Assembly (NCBI RefSeq): GCF_012928505.1
Contig: NZ_JABBJN010000016.1
Span: 55,288-119,287 of the forward strand
From: Achromobacter sp. Bel
GTDB taxonomy: Bacteria; Pseudomonadota; Gammaproteobacteria; Burkholderiales; Burkholderiaceae_B
Direction: 5' to 3'
DNA: 64,000 nucleotides
A program made the translations under genes and the position numbers. This document shows positions 1-8,035 of this stretch, in pieces (position 1 is the stretch's first letter; every line of letters begins with the position of its first letter). The notes beneath the pieces were generated by a model. The model saw nothing but the letters and a program-made list of their open reading frames with translations. It did no database searches and was not told where the DNA came from.

Positions 1-2
1 CT

Positions 3-497
3 TCCACGGTGCCCGGCTTTTTCGACGCGCCAGAAGCCAATGCCGAAGCCTATACCTCGGACGGCTTCTACCGCACTGGCGACATGATGACCCAGCACGT
101 CCACGACGGCGAAGTCCACTACACCTTCGAAGGTCGCTTGCGCGACAACATCAACCGTGGCGGAGAGAAGATCGGCTGCGAGGAAGTCGAGGCCTTGGTC
201 AGTGCGCATCCGGCAGTGTCCGAGGCTCGGTTGGTCGCCATGCCCGACCCCTTCTATGGCGAAAAAGGCTGCATCTTCATCATCCCGCGCCCGGGCCATA
301 CCGCCCCATCCGTGCAGGAACTGTTGTCCTTCCTGGTTTCGCAGGGCCTGGCGAAATACAAATGCCCCGAACGCGTCGAGGTCATCGAGGCGTACCCCGT
401 TACCAAGGTCGGCAAGCTCGACAAGACGGCGCTGCGCAGGATGATCGGCGAAATCCTCAACCAGGAAGCCGCCCGCGCGGCAGGAAGCCAGCCATGA
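3..497 (+). CDS. Aryl-acid AMP ligase, C-terminal part (5' end outside window)
   Basis: This is the C-terminal end of an adenylate-forming ligase that activates an aromatic carboxylate with ATP. The reading frame is open at the left edge, so the start lies upstream. Visible core motifs are YRTGD near residue 27, GRLRDNINRGGEKI near residues 48-61, and the A10 motif TKVGKLDK with its catalytic lysine near residue 139. The GGEKI and GEKG patterns match the EntE/DhbE (2,3-dihydroxybenzoate) and SdgA (salicylate) type better than ordinary acetyl-CoA synthetases. The stop overlaps the next start in an ATGA, so the genes are translationally coupled. The substrate is inferred to be salicylate or a relative from the CoA-ester hydroxylase downstream. 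Confidence 0.85.
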   Translation, partial: STVPGFFDAPEANAEAYTSDGFYRTGDMMTQHVHDGEVHYTFEGRLRDNINRGGEKIGCEEVEALVSAHPAVSEARLVAMPDPFYGEKGCIFIIPRPGHTAPSVQELLSFLVSQGLAKYKCPERVEVIEAYPVTKVGKLDKTALRRMIGEILNQEAARAAGSQP

Positions 498-970
498 CGA
501 GCACCGAATATGTGATCGGCGTAACGCCCTTCGTCGTCCGGCGACGGGTCAAATGGGGCGATTGCGACCCCGCAGGCGTGGTCTACACCGTTACCTTCAG
601 CGAGTACGTGATCTCGGCCGCGGAACTCTTCTATGGACGGCTGCTCGGCGGCACGCCGCAACGCCTCAAAGACGAGCACGGTTTCGGCACCCCGACGCGC
701 GCGCTGGCCTTCGATTTTCAGGCCTCGCTATGGCCTGACGAAGAGTTCGACATGGCGGTTCACGTCGAACGCATCGGCGAACGTTCCTACACCCTGCATA
801 TCGCGGCCAGCGTGCGGGGCCTGCCTGCCTTCGATGCACGGCTGACGCCCGTTTGCGTGGCTCGCGGCGAACGCCGGGCCATCCCCATCCCCCCAGCGAT
901 GCGCGATGCCTTGCTCGCCTATCAGACCGCCTGCGCACAGGCGGCGCCCTCCAGGAGTCCTGAACCATGA
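494..970 (+). CDS. Hotdog acyl-CoA thioesterase (4-hydroxybenzoyl-CoA thioesterase type)
   Basis: A 158-residue single hotdog domain. The motif WGDCDPAGVVY at residues 21-31 closely matches the active-site loop of Pseudomonas 4-hydroxybenzoyl-CoA thioesterase, and D25 corresponds to that family's catalytic Asp17. The start is the ATG inside the ATGA overlap with the ligase, and the stop again overlaps the next start in an ATGA. This placement, between a ligase and a CoA-ester hydroxylase, suggests that it releases the hydroxylated aromatic acid (for example gentisate from gentisyl-CoA). The chemistry is known for the family; the exact substrate is inferred. Confidence 0.85.
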   Translation: MTSTEYVIGVTPFVVRRRVKWGDCDPAGVVYTVTFSEYVISAAELFYGRLLGGTPQRLKDEHGFGTPTRALAFDFQASLWPDEEFDMAVHVERIGERSYTLHIAASVRGLPAFDARLTPVCVARGERRAIPIPPAMRDALLAYQTACAQAAPSRSPEP

Positions 971-2133
971 AGATCGCCGTCATCGGGGCCGGCCCCGCCG
1001 GCTTGTATTTCTCCCTGCTTGCCAAAAAGCACGATCCCAGCCATGACATACAGGTCTATGAGCAGAATCCACAGGGCGCCACCTACGGCTGGGGCGTGGT
1101 GTTTTCGGATATCGGCCTGGCCTTCCTGCGCGAGGCGGACCCGGAGTTCTTCCATGCCTTCGTCGCGCACCACGAACACTGCAACTACATGGAGATCGTG
1201 CACAGGGGCGAACGCATCCAGGTGCAGGGCAACCATTTCTCGCGCACCTCGCGGCTGGACATGCTGAAGGTGCTGGAGCAGGCCTGCCTGAAGGCCGGGG
1301 TACGCATTACCTATGACCATCGCGTCGAAGACGTTTCGCAGCTGGCCGATGAGGTCGACATGCTGGTCGCCGCCGATGGCTCCAACAGCGCCGTGCGCAA
1401 GCAGTTCGCCGATCATTTCCGGCCCAGTTTCGAACGTCGGCGCAACAAGTTCGCCTGGTATGGCACGCGCCAGCGCTTCCACCCCGTATCGCTGATCTTC
1501 CGTCAGACCGGACACGGAATATTCATCGCCCACAGCTACCAATACAGCCCCGAACTGAGCACGTTCCTGGTCGAGGTCGATCCCGACACCTGGCGCCGCG
1601 CGGGCCTGGACTGCGCCAGCGAGGAAGAAAGCCGCCGCTATTGCGCCGACGTGTTCCGGGCCGACCTGGGCGCCCATGAACTGCTGGGCAATCGTTCCCT
1701 CTGGTTCGAGGCGAACATCGTGCGCAACGACAACTGGTCGCACCGCAACATCCTGTTGCTGGGTGATGCCTTGCGCACCGTGCATTTCTCCCTGGGCTCC
1801 GGCACCCGTATGGCGATGCAGGACGCGATTGCCTTGCATGAAGGACTGAAACAACACCCGACCGAAACGCAAGCCGCCTTCGCGGTCTTCGAGTCCCTGC
1901 GTCGGCCGGCTTCGTCCAACTTCCAGGCGGCCGCGGCTCGCAGCCTGGACTGGTACGAGAACGTCGCCGACAAGATGCACTTGAATCCGGTGTCTTTCGC
2001 CTACGACTACATGCGGCGCACCGGCCAGGTCAGCCATGAAGATTTGCGCCAGCGCGACCCGGCGTTTACCGCGGCCTATGAAGCCCGGGCCGGCCTGACG
2101 GCCGACAACAAGGATGGCCAGACCATCCGATAA
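967..2133 (+). CDS. FAD-dependent aryl-CoA hydroxylase (salicylyl-CoA 5-hydroxylase-like)
   Basis: A 388-residue flavoprotein monooxygenase. It has the N-terminal FAD dinucleotide motif GAGPAG at residues 7-12, an ADGSNSAVR segment near residue 137, and a late flavin-binding LLLGDALRTVHF stretch near residues 262-274. In place of the usual DAAH motif it has DALRTVHFSLGSG, which is typical of hydroxylases acting on CoA thioesters (SdgC, and the hydroxylase part of 2-aminobenzoyl-CoA monooxygenase). It is coupled by ATGA overlap to the thioesterase. The likely reaction is NAD(P)H- and O2-dependent ring hydroxylation of an aryl-CoA. Anthraniloyl-CoA is an alternative substrate to salicylyl-CoA. 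Confidence 0.8.
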   Translation: MKIAVIGAGPAGLYFSLLAKKHDPSHDIQVYEQNPQGATYGWGVVFSDIGLAFLREADPEFFHAFVAHHEHCNYMEIVHRGERIQVQGNHFSRTSRLDMLKVLEQACLKAGVRITYDHRVEDVSQLADEVDMLVAADGSNSAVRKQFADHFRPSFERRRNKFAWYGTRQRFHPVSLIFRQTGHGIFIAHSYQYSPELSTFLVEVDPDTWRRAGLDCASEEESRRYCADVFRADLGAHELLGNRSLWFEANIVRNDNWSHRNILLLGDALRTVHFSLGSGTRMAMQDAIALHEGLKQHPTETQAAFAVFESLRRPASSNFQAAAARSLDWYENVADKMHLNPVSFAYDYMRRTGQVSHEDLRQRDPAFTAAYEARAGLTADNKDGQTIR

Positions 2134-2158
2134 ACCATCCATGGAGTATGGAGGAGAC

Positions 2159-3148
2159 ATGACAAAAACCCTGATTCTGGCGTCCATCGCCCTGACCGTC
2201 CTGGCGGGCGCTTCCCTTGCGCCGCCCAGCCAGGCGCAACCGTCCGGCTATCCCAGCCACAGCGTGCGCGCCGTGCTGCCCTATTCTGTTGGCAGCGGCC
2301 CGGATGCAGTCACCCGCATCATCGGCGAGCAATTGACGGCCACATGGAAGCAGGCCTTCATCGTCGAAAACAAGCCCGGCGCCAACGGCTGGCTGGCCAT
2401 CGGCGAAATCAAGCGATCCGCGCCGGACGGCTATTCCCTGGCGGTGGTGGACAACACCCACATGACGCTGCAGCCACATCTGTATAGCAAGCTGCCCTTC
2501 GACCCCGTGCGTGACTTCACCCCCGTCGCCCCTATTTACACCACCAACTTCTTCATCGTCGTTTCGGCCAATTCGCCATGGCGCAGCGTGTCCGACCTGA
2601 TCGATGCCGCGCGGCGGAAACCGGGATTGCTGACGTACGGAAGCTGGGGAATGGGCAGCGTGGCCCACCTGGGGTCGACCCAGTTCGAACGCAAGACCGG
2701 CACGACCATGACGCACGTGCCCTTCAAAGAGCTGCCGCAGCTGTACACGGCCGTGGCCAATGGCGAGGTGGACTGGGCCTTCGGCACGGCCGCGACGGTG
2801 CAGAACCTGTACCAGGCCAAGCGGGTCAGGCTGCTGGCGCTTGCGGCGCCCGCCCGCCTGGCGCTGTATTCCGACGTGCCGACGGTGTCGGAAGCCGGCG
2901 GCCCCAGTGATTTCGAACTCAAGACCTGGGTGGCCGCCTTTGCGCCCAAAGGCACATCGGCCGACGTGGTCCGGCGCCTGAACAGCGACATCGCCACCGC
3001 CTTGGCAGCCCCCGCCGTGCGCGAGCGTTTCCGTACGTTCGGCTTTGAACCCTGGGCCGGCGATGCCGCAACGGTCACCCAAGCCCAGGAGCAGGACTGG
3101 GCCCGCTTCGCCGACGTCGTCAAGCAAGCCAACCTTTCCCTGGATTGA
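2159..3148 (+). CDS. Tripartite tricarboxylate transporter receptor (Bug/TctC family)
   Basis: A 329-residue periplasmic solute-binding protein. The chosen ATG at 2159 follows a strong GGAGGAG at 2150-2156 and begins a clear signal peptide that probably ends at SQA near residue 27. The mature part shows Bug-family landmarks: PGANGW, then PFDPVRDFTPVAP, and the C-terminal WAAFAPKG(T/S) region. No TctA/TctB membrane partners are encoded nearby, as is usual for the very expanded Bug family in Bordetella and Achromobacter. Its place inside the aromatic operon suggests that it binds the pathway substrate or a related carboxylate, but specificity cannot be read from the sequence. Confidence 0.9.
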   Translation: MTKTLILASIALTVLAGASLAPPSQAQPSGYPSHSVRAVLPYSVGSGPDAVTRIIGEQLTATWKQAFIVENKPGANGWLAIGEIKRSAPDGYSLAVVDNTHMTLQPHLYSKLPFDPVRDFTPVAPIYTTNFFIVVSANSPWRSVSDLIDAARRKPGLLTYGSWGMGSVAHLGSTQFERKTGTTMTHVPFKELPQLYTAVANGEVDWAFGTAATVQNLYQAKRVRLLALAAPARLALYSDVPTVSEAGGPSDFELKTWVAAFAPKGTSADVVRRLNSDIATALAAPAVRERFRTFGFEPWAGDAATVTQAQEQDWARFADVVKQANLSLD

Positions 3149-3165
3149 ACCGCAAAGGAAACACC

Positions 3166-3915
3166 ATGAGCCGTCTATATCGCATCGGCCAGATCGTCCC
3201 CAGTTCCAATACCACCATGGAAACGGAAATCCCGGCCATGCTGCGAGCGCGCGAGGCCATGCGGCCGGAGCGCTTCACGTTCCACAGCAGCCGCATGCGG
3301 ATGCATAAGGTCACCCCGGCCGAGCTGCAGGCCATGAACCGCGAAGGACTACGCTGCGCCGCGGAACTGGCCGACGCGCGCATGGACGTCATTAGCACCG
3401 CCTGCCTCGTGGCCATCATGGCCATGGGGCCCGGCTATCATCGCCAAACGGAGGACGAGCTCGGCGCGGTCGCCCGCGCCAACCACTGCCAGGCGCCTGT
3501 GATGACCTCCGCAGGCGCACTGATAGACGGCTTGCGCCACCTGGGCGCGCGCAAGATCTCCTTGATGGCGCCGTATATGCGGCCGCTGACCGACCAGGTG
3601 GTGAGCTATATCGAAAACGAGGGCATCGAGGTGGTGGACGCCCTCAGCTTCGAGATTCCGGACAACCTCGAAGTGGGCCGGCGGGACCCCATGCAACTGA
3701 TCGAAGACGTCAAACGCCTGGATACGCGCGGCGTCGATGCCGTTGTGCTTTCGGCCTGCGTGCAGATGCCATCGCTACCCGCACTCCAGTCCGTGCAGGA
3801 CACGATGGACATTCCTGTCGTGTCGACGGCTGCGTGCACGGTTTGGCGCATGCTGGAACATTTGGGCCTGGAGCCCGTCACCTCTGGCGCAGGGGCACTG
3901 CTGTCCCTCAGATAG
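3166..3915 (+). CDS. maiA: Maleate cis-trans isomerase
   Basis: A 249-residue Asp/Glu racemase-superfamily enzyme that interconverts maleate and fumarate. The N-terminal segment (YRIGQIVPSSNTTMETEIPA) and the two active-site cysteines, C80 in STACLVAI and C198 in LSACVQMPS, fall at the same positions as the essential Cys80 and Cys198 of Serratia marcescens MaiA, and length agrees with about 250 residues. The start at 3166 has an AAAGGAA site at 3154-3160; an upstream in-frame ATG at 3145 overlaps the Bug stop and is less likely. As last gene of the operon it implies that ring cleavage yields maleate, either by maleylpyruvate hydrolysis or from a pyridine ring. Confidence 0.93.
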   Translation: MSRLYRIGQIVPSSNTTMETEIPAMLRAREAMRPERFTFHSSRMRMHKVTPAELQAMNREGLRCAAELADARMDVISTACLVAIMAMGPGYHRQTEDELGAVARANHCQAPVMTSAGALIDGLRHLGARKISLMAPYMRPLTDQVVSYIENEGIEVVDALSFEIPDNLEVGRRDPMQLIEDVKRLDTRGVDAVVLSACVQMPSLPALQSVQDTMDIPVVSTAACTVWRMLEHLGLEPVTSGAGALLSLR

Positions 3916-3978
3916 GAAGGTGCGGGGCGGCTGAATGCCGCCTTGGCGTTGGCGCCGGTAGAGGCAGTTTGCCGCAAA

Positions 3979-3995
3979 GGTTCATTGAACTTGAG
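3979..3995 (+). repeat. IS-end-like motif copy
   Basis: GGTTCATTGAACTTGAG matches the motif copies at 12818 and 12851, and the following bases (gcggcgccttatttcc) also resemble those after 12851 (gtgccgctttgttcc). It is the leftmost copy seen and marks where the accessory genes begin. Confidence 0.55.
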
Positions 3996-4150
3996 CGGCG
4001 CCTTATTTCCCTGCTCCCCGCTAGCGCCTGCAAACCGCCCACCATCGCCAGGTCAGTCCAAAACCTGGAGAGAACTTCGCTGCGCGCGGCGTACTCGCGA
4101 CCTGTGGCCGCGTTAGGAAGCCTACGCGCCACTTGTCGCCACAGGACCCG

Positions 4151-4219
4151 GACGGCCTCTCGCAGAAGTGCGAAGGCCAAACTGGCTGCATACCTGCGCC
4201 GTGGCCACTCGGGTAGGCA
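4151..4219 (+). repeat. 69-base imperfect direct repeat, copy 1
   Basis: This copy is about 80 percent identical to 6161-6228, in the same orientation, ending in an identical CGGGTAGGCA. The two copies flank the EAL-domain gene. Neither resembles a known insertion-sequence end that I can name. Confidence 0.6.
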
Positions 4220-4520
4220 GGCCAAAAGTGCGGAACTGGGTTAGGTTCACCTTCCTGCAGACCCCGGTCCTCGAACCTCACAAAGCGCGAAACGAAGGTG
4301 CTTTACCGAGATCCCCCTGCGGCGCGATCAGAAACCAGCGGTCCAAACAGTTGACACGGATTGGCACCTCAGGATACGCCCTCCGTCTTGGGGAGGCATC
4401 ACAATGCAGGACAAAAGCTCCGCGACGGCCCTGGCTTTGGTCCTAACGCACCAACAAGAAGACGATCGGCGAGGTTGATACCTCCTTAAGACGAACCTTG
4501 GTCAGCCGCAAATTAGAACC

Positions 4521-6053
4521 ATGGAAATCACGCATCTTCCCACCCAACACCGACTGGCCTTGTTTGGGACCCCAATAGTAATAGTGAGCCTGCTTGCGGC
4601 GGGACTGGAATTTCGCTCTGTCGCATCCCAGTCTGATGCAATAGTTAGGCATCACAATGAGCACCTGCTTCAACGGGCATTAGCGATTGGAAGAGAACAG
4701 GTCGACATAATGCAGTCCTTGAAGGAGGCGAGTGAACCTTGTTCTGCTGGGGATATCTCGGCGCTCCGCCACCGGTTTTACTTGGCCAACTATGTTGCTG
4801 ACATCGCACGGGTTGTAGACGGAAGGGTACGCTGCTCCGCAGTGTGGGGAGTATGGGAAATGCCCCATACGCTATCTGCAGGGATTAGTGTGGGGAACTC
4901 CGGCATCTCCGTATGGAAGAATATTAAGAATCCAATACTGTCGGAACTCACGGGCGACCTCGCAGCCAGCAATACGGTGGCGGTCTTTACCAGCATCTCA
5001 TCATTCGAAGAGCTTGGCGGTCCTAGTGGTAAGTTGCACGGGCGAATCTATACCACGGACCGAAAGTACGTCTACCAAGACTTCGGAGATACTCAATCGT
5101 CTTTACAGCTGCCCAACATGTCTTCATGGTGGAACAACTGGTTCTTACGTTCTCAGACCGTTGTTACCTGCGACGCTCCTGACAATTTGGATATCTGTGC
5201 AGAATCCACGATTGTCACCGACATGCGAAGTCCGATTGCTCAATATGGCCTGCTCGGGGCTTTAATCGGCGCCGTTTTCGGCATGATCCTTCTTCTATGG
5301 TGGAAAGGGTCGCATGGCTTGCGGGCAGGTCTATTGGAAGCGCTGCAGAAACGAAGGATTCATGTCGTCTATCAGCCGCTACGAGTCCTAGAGACGAACG
5401 AAGTCGTCGGGGCGGAGGCCTTGGCTCGCTGGACGCACCAGGAAGTAGGACCCATTCCGCCGACTACGTTCATTGGGTGGATTGAGAAATTAGGACTACG
5501 CGCAGAGTTCACAAGATATGTCGTAGTAGCTGCACTCGACGGGGCCCTCGGCCGCCTTCGCGGTAGGGAGAATTTCTATGTCAGCATCAACGTCTTTCCT
5601 GGTGATCTGGAGGACGCTTCGTTTTTGGACTTCATGACAGACGAGACGGCGCGGCGTGGCATCGATCCTGCTCGTGTCGTCCTCGAAATATCTGAATCCG
5701 CTCAATTTTCCACTCCCACCCCAAATGATATCTTGCAACTATTCCGAGCCAGAGGGTTTAGGATTTTCCTGGATGACTTTGGAGTTGGCTATTCCAATTT
5801 TGGAAACGTCGTGAGTTGGAAGCTTGATGGGATAAAACTGGATCGAGTTTTCATCCAATCAATCGGTGAGACCCAGCGCGCTGCACCTGTAATGGAGAAG
5901 ATCATTGAAATGGCTAGACAGCTTGACGTTCAAGTGATCGTAGAGGGAATAGAGACCCAGGCACAGGCAGACTACATTCTCGACCGGATGCCCCATGCTG
6001 TGGGACAAGGTTGGTTGACTGGTCGTCCTGGATCTGCGCTTGACGCTATATAA
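4521..6053 (+). CDS. CSS-motif / EAL-domain cyclic-di-GMP phosphodiesterase
   Basis: A 510-residue inner-membrane enzyme expected to hydrolyse c-di-GMP in the cytoplasm. One transmembrane segment (about 13-30) and a second (about 241-261) bracket a periplasmic CSS-type sensor carrying four cysteines, C73, C105, C217 and C226, suited to redox or disulfide control. The EAL domain (about 268-505) keeps the expected catalytic set: E299 in EAL, N357, E389, D418-D419 in DDFG, K439, E475 in VEGIE and Q496. It therefore looks active. Base composition is clearly lower in GC than the neighbouring catabolic genes, and two direct repeats flank the gene, so it was probably acquired. No partner cyclase is nearby. 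Confidence 0.92.
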   Translation: MEITHLPTQHRLALFGTPIVIVSLLAAGLEFRSVASQSDAIVRHHNEHLLQRALAIGREQVDIMQSLKEASEPCSAGDISALRHRFYLANYVADIARVVDGRVRCSAVWGVWEMPHTLSAGISVGNSGISVWKNIKNPILSELTGDLAASNTVAVFTSISSFEELGGPSGKLHGRIYTTDRKYVYQDFGDTQSSLQLPNMSSWWNNWFLRSQTVVTCDAPDNLDICAESTIVTDMRSPIAQYGLLGALIGAVFGMILLLWWKGSHGLRAGLLEALQKRRIHVVYQPLRVLETNEVVGAEALARWTHQEVGPIPPTTFIGWIEKLGLRAEFTRYVVVAALDGALGRLRGRENFYVSINVFPGDLEDASFLDFMTDETARRGIDPARVVLEISESAQFSTPTPNDILQLFRARGFRIFLDDFGVGYSNFGNVVSWKLDGIKLDRVFIQSIGETQRAAPVMEKIIEMARQLDVQVIVEGIETQAQADYILDRMPHAVGQGWLTGRPGSALDAI

Positions 6054-6405
6054 GGCTGTCAGCTTTGAAATAAGCGTGAATTCACGTCAGCTCGAGGAAC
6101 TGCTATTCAAACGACGCCCGCGGCCGCGTTTTCACGCAGAACGGTGCAATGCCAACGCTGAACGCCCTCTCCCAGAACTGTGAGGGACAAGCTGGCGCAC
6201 ACCTGTGCCGTGTCCATTCGGGTAGGCATTTTGACGGTCCGGAATCTGCTCCGGGCAGCGGAACCATATGGCATGAAGCGATCCGTCACTCCGCGCTTCT
6301 GATCCGGAGCGGTTTCAGTTCCGAAGAGGAATACTCCCGGCGAGTAGCGCTGCTCTATTTTGACCCACAACATGCTACGCCGGGAGCGGCGGATAGGCGC
6401 ATTGC
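6054..6405. other. Non-coding stretch after EAL gene
   Basis: This region holds the second 69-base direct repeat (6161-6228). A plus-strand open frame across 6149-6529 has no domain I recognise and runs over the minus-strand small frame at 6406-6687. I see no RNA gene or terminator. Confidence 0.5.
6161..6228 (+). repeat. 69-base imperfect direct repeat, copy 2
   Basis: Partner of 4151-4219, about 80 percent identical with a single-base gap and in the same orientation. The pair encloses the EAL gene and about 2 kb in all. Confidence 0.6.
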
Positions 6406-6687
6406 CTACATTTCAAAACCCCAAGGTCCCAGCTGCTGCGAAATTACATTGGGGGCACTCATCACTACTGTTGGCCTACTTTTATCGGCCCGTGCCATTG
6501 GTGCGTTTATTGCGACCATGCTGTCGTGATCGCGCTCGAAGCGTTGAAAGATTGCTGCATCGGCGCTGGCGGCTATCGTCAGCAAAGCGCCGCTAGGAAA
6601 CACAAGGCGAATCACGTCGCGCATTTCCACAATAACAGTGTGAAAGTCTTCGTTGCCCGACGGAACAGCAAAATTATCAATTTGCAT
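6406..6687 (-). CDS. Small hypothetical protein, 93 residues
   Basis: I do not recognise this protein. The start is an ATG preceded by AGGGGTGA about nine bases upstream, a plausible ribosome-binding site. The codons look protein-like, with low GC at third positions as in the nearby EAL gene. The sequence is mixed and soluble: an acidic N-terminal half with a short hydrophobic strand (VFPSGALLTIAAS near residues 30-42), no signal peptide and no cysteine. It stands alone, upstream of nothing on its strand. It may equally be a remnant. Confidence 0.35.
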   Translation of the reverse strand: MQIDNFAVPSGNEDFHTVIVEMRDVIRLVFPSGALLTIAASADAAIFQRFERDHDSMVAINAPMARADKSRPTVVMSAPNVISQQLGPWGFEM

Positions 6688-6819
6688 CGATGGTGCTCAC
6701 CCCTATATGAAGTCGATCGTGGAATCAGCTTAGCAAAGGCGACTCGCTCGGAACCCCGCCCCACGTTAGGGATTTGCCCGGGGTTGATGCAATCGGATGA
6801 GACCTGTGAAATAGATGGC

Positions 6820-7974
6820 TTAGGTGCACCCCTTATCTGAGGGGTCGCGAACGGGAAACCAGCCTGGGGTCGATGCAATCTTGCCCCAGAGCTTGGCGGG
6901 AATCACCAATTCGCTCGGCTTGCGCGAAAGATCCAAGGCGGTTTCGATCTCTGCTTCACGTCCAGCATGGGCCAGTTGTACCCAGTGCCGGTTCATCACC
7001 AAGCTACGCCCGACATTCACCATCTGTATTCCCAGCGCCAGCGCCGCGCGCGCATCTCGGGGCGTGCGCACTTCACCGGCTGCCATCAGCGGCACGCGGC
7101 TGCCCACGCGCTCGACGAATCGCTCGGCCGTGCTTTTCCCAAAAGCCTCGTTCTGCGGCTTGCCATTGAGCAAGTTGTAAAGCGAGGCATGCAGGTAGTC
7201 GATCTGGCCTTCGTCGATCAGCTCGTCCACCAGAGCCAGCGCGTCGTCGATACGAAGCGCGCCTTCGCCCGGCTCTTCGGGCGAGATGCGGTAGCCCAGC
7301 AGGAAGGGGCGCGCGGCATGTGCTGCGATCACGCGGCGCACTTCGCGCACCACTTCCAGCGGAAAGCGCATGCGCCTTTCTAGCGCCCCCCCCCATTCGT
7401 CGGCTCGCTGATTGAACAGCGGCGAGAGGAAGTTCTGGATCAGGAATCCGTGGGCTCCGTGTAATTCCACCCCATCGAAGCCTGCCTCGATGGCGCGGCG
7501 CGTCGCTTCGCCAAAGTCCCTGATCACAGCCAGGATCTCTACGTGGCTGAGCGCGCGGCTGACCAGCTTGCCGTCGTTGAATGGGCCTTTGGGTGCGGCC
7601 ATGGCGCTGGCGCTGACGAGCTCGCCATTGGGGATGAGGGAAGGCACGGCCTTGTTGCCGGCATGGAAGATCTGCAACACGGCAGGGGCGCCGCCGCTCT
7701 TGCCAGCTTCGGCCAGCTTGCGCAAGCTGGAGATGAAGCGGTCGTCGTAGGCTGCGAATTCATCAGTGAATCCGATGCCGCTCGGTTGTACATGGGTGCA
7801 GCCAGTCAGTACCAGGCCCACGCCCTGGGCACGGGCGCGGTAGTAAGCCAGCTCATCATCGGAGACGGTTTCGTCAGGGTTGGACGACCAGGTGGTCATC
7901 GGTGCCATCACTACGCGGTTACGCAGGGTAATACCATTGGCGAAGGCAAAGGGTTGGAACAGGGAATCGGTCAT
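6820..7974 (-). CDS. NADH:flavin oxidoreductase, Old Yellow Enzyme family
   Basis: A 384-residue FMN-binding TIM-barrel ene-reductase of the YqjM/xenobiotic-reductase class, which reduces activated C=C bonds with NAD(P)H. The chosen ATG at 7974 gives the usual N-terminus (SLFQPFAFANGITLRNRVVMAPM). The substrate-binding pair is H172 and H175 in ELHGAHGFL, and the FMN segment QIFHAGNKA stands where most members have QLxHAGR. The C-terminal phosphate-binding part is MAAGEVRTP and VNVGRSLV. It is the last gene of a five-gene minus-strand operon controlled, by inference, by the divergent LysR at 11370. A run of nine C on the plus strand (7386-7394) lies inside the gene near W193. Confidence 0.92.
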   Translation of the reverse strand: MTDSLFQPFAFANGITLRNRVVMAPMTTWSSNPDETVSDDELAYYRARAQGVGLVLTGCTHVQPSGIGFTDEFAAYDDRFISSLRKLAEAGKSGGAPAVLQIFHAGNKAVPSLIPNGELVSASAMAAPKGPFNDGKLVSRALSHVEILAVIRDFGEATRRAIEAGFDGVELHGAHGFLIQNFLSPLFNQRADEWGGALERRMRFPLEVVREVRRVIAAHAARPFLLGYRISPEEPGEGALRIDDALALVDELIDEGQIDYLHASLYNLLNGKPQNEAFGKSTAERFVERVGSRVPLMAAGEVRTPRDARAALALGIQMVNVGRSLVMNRHWVQLAHAGREAEIETALDLSRKPSELVIPAKLWGKIASTPGWFPVRDPSDKGCT

Positions 7975-8035
7975 GATTTCGAAAGATCGACGGCCAACGC
8001 GCTGGTGGCGCAAGGGCTGGATGAATTGTTGAGTG

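Larger units (their letters stand above)
3916..4520. other. Intergenic stretch at left border of accessory island
   Basis: I find no convincing gene in these 605 bases. It contains one copy of the TTCATTGAACTT end motif (3979-3995) and the first copy of a 69-base direct repeat (4151-4219) whose partner lies beyond the EAL gene. Short open frames here have no recognisable domain and poor codon structure. Confidence 0.6.

Noticed and set aside
922..2187. Long minus-strand frame opposite the hydroxylase
   Set aside because: It is the antisense shadow of a coupled, well-recognised gene, and its translation has no domain and biased composition. The same applies to frames opposite groEL (21905-23638), uxaA (37874-39439), the CHAD gene (58350-59888) and the phospholipase (60335-62566).
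6780..6884. Repeated GGGGTYGATGCAATC 15-mer at 6780 and 6867
   Set aside because: Only two copies, one of them inside the end of the Old Yellow Enzyme coding region. Too short to call a repeat.
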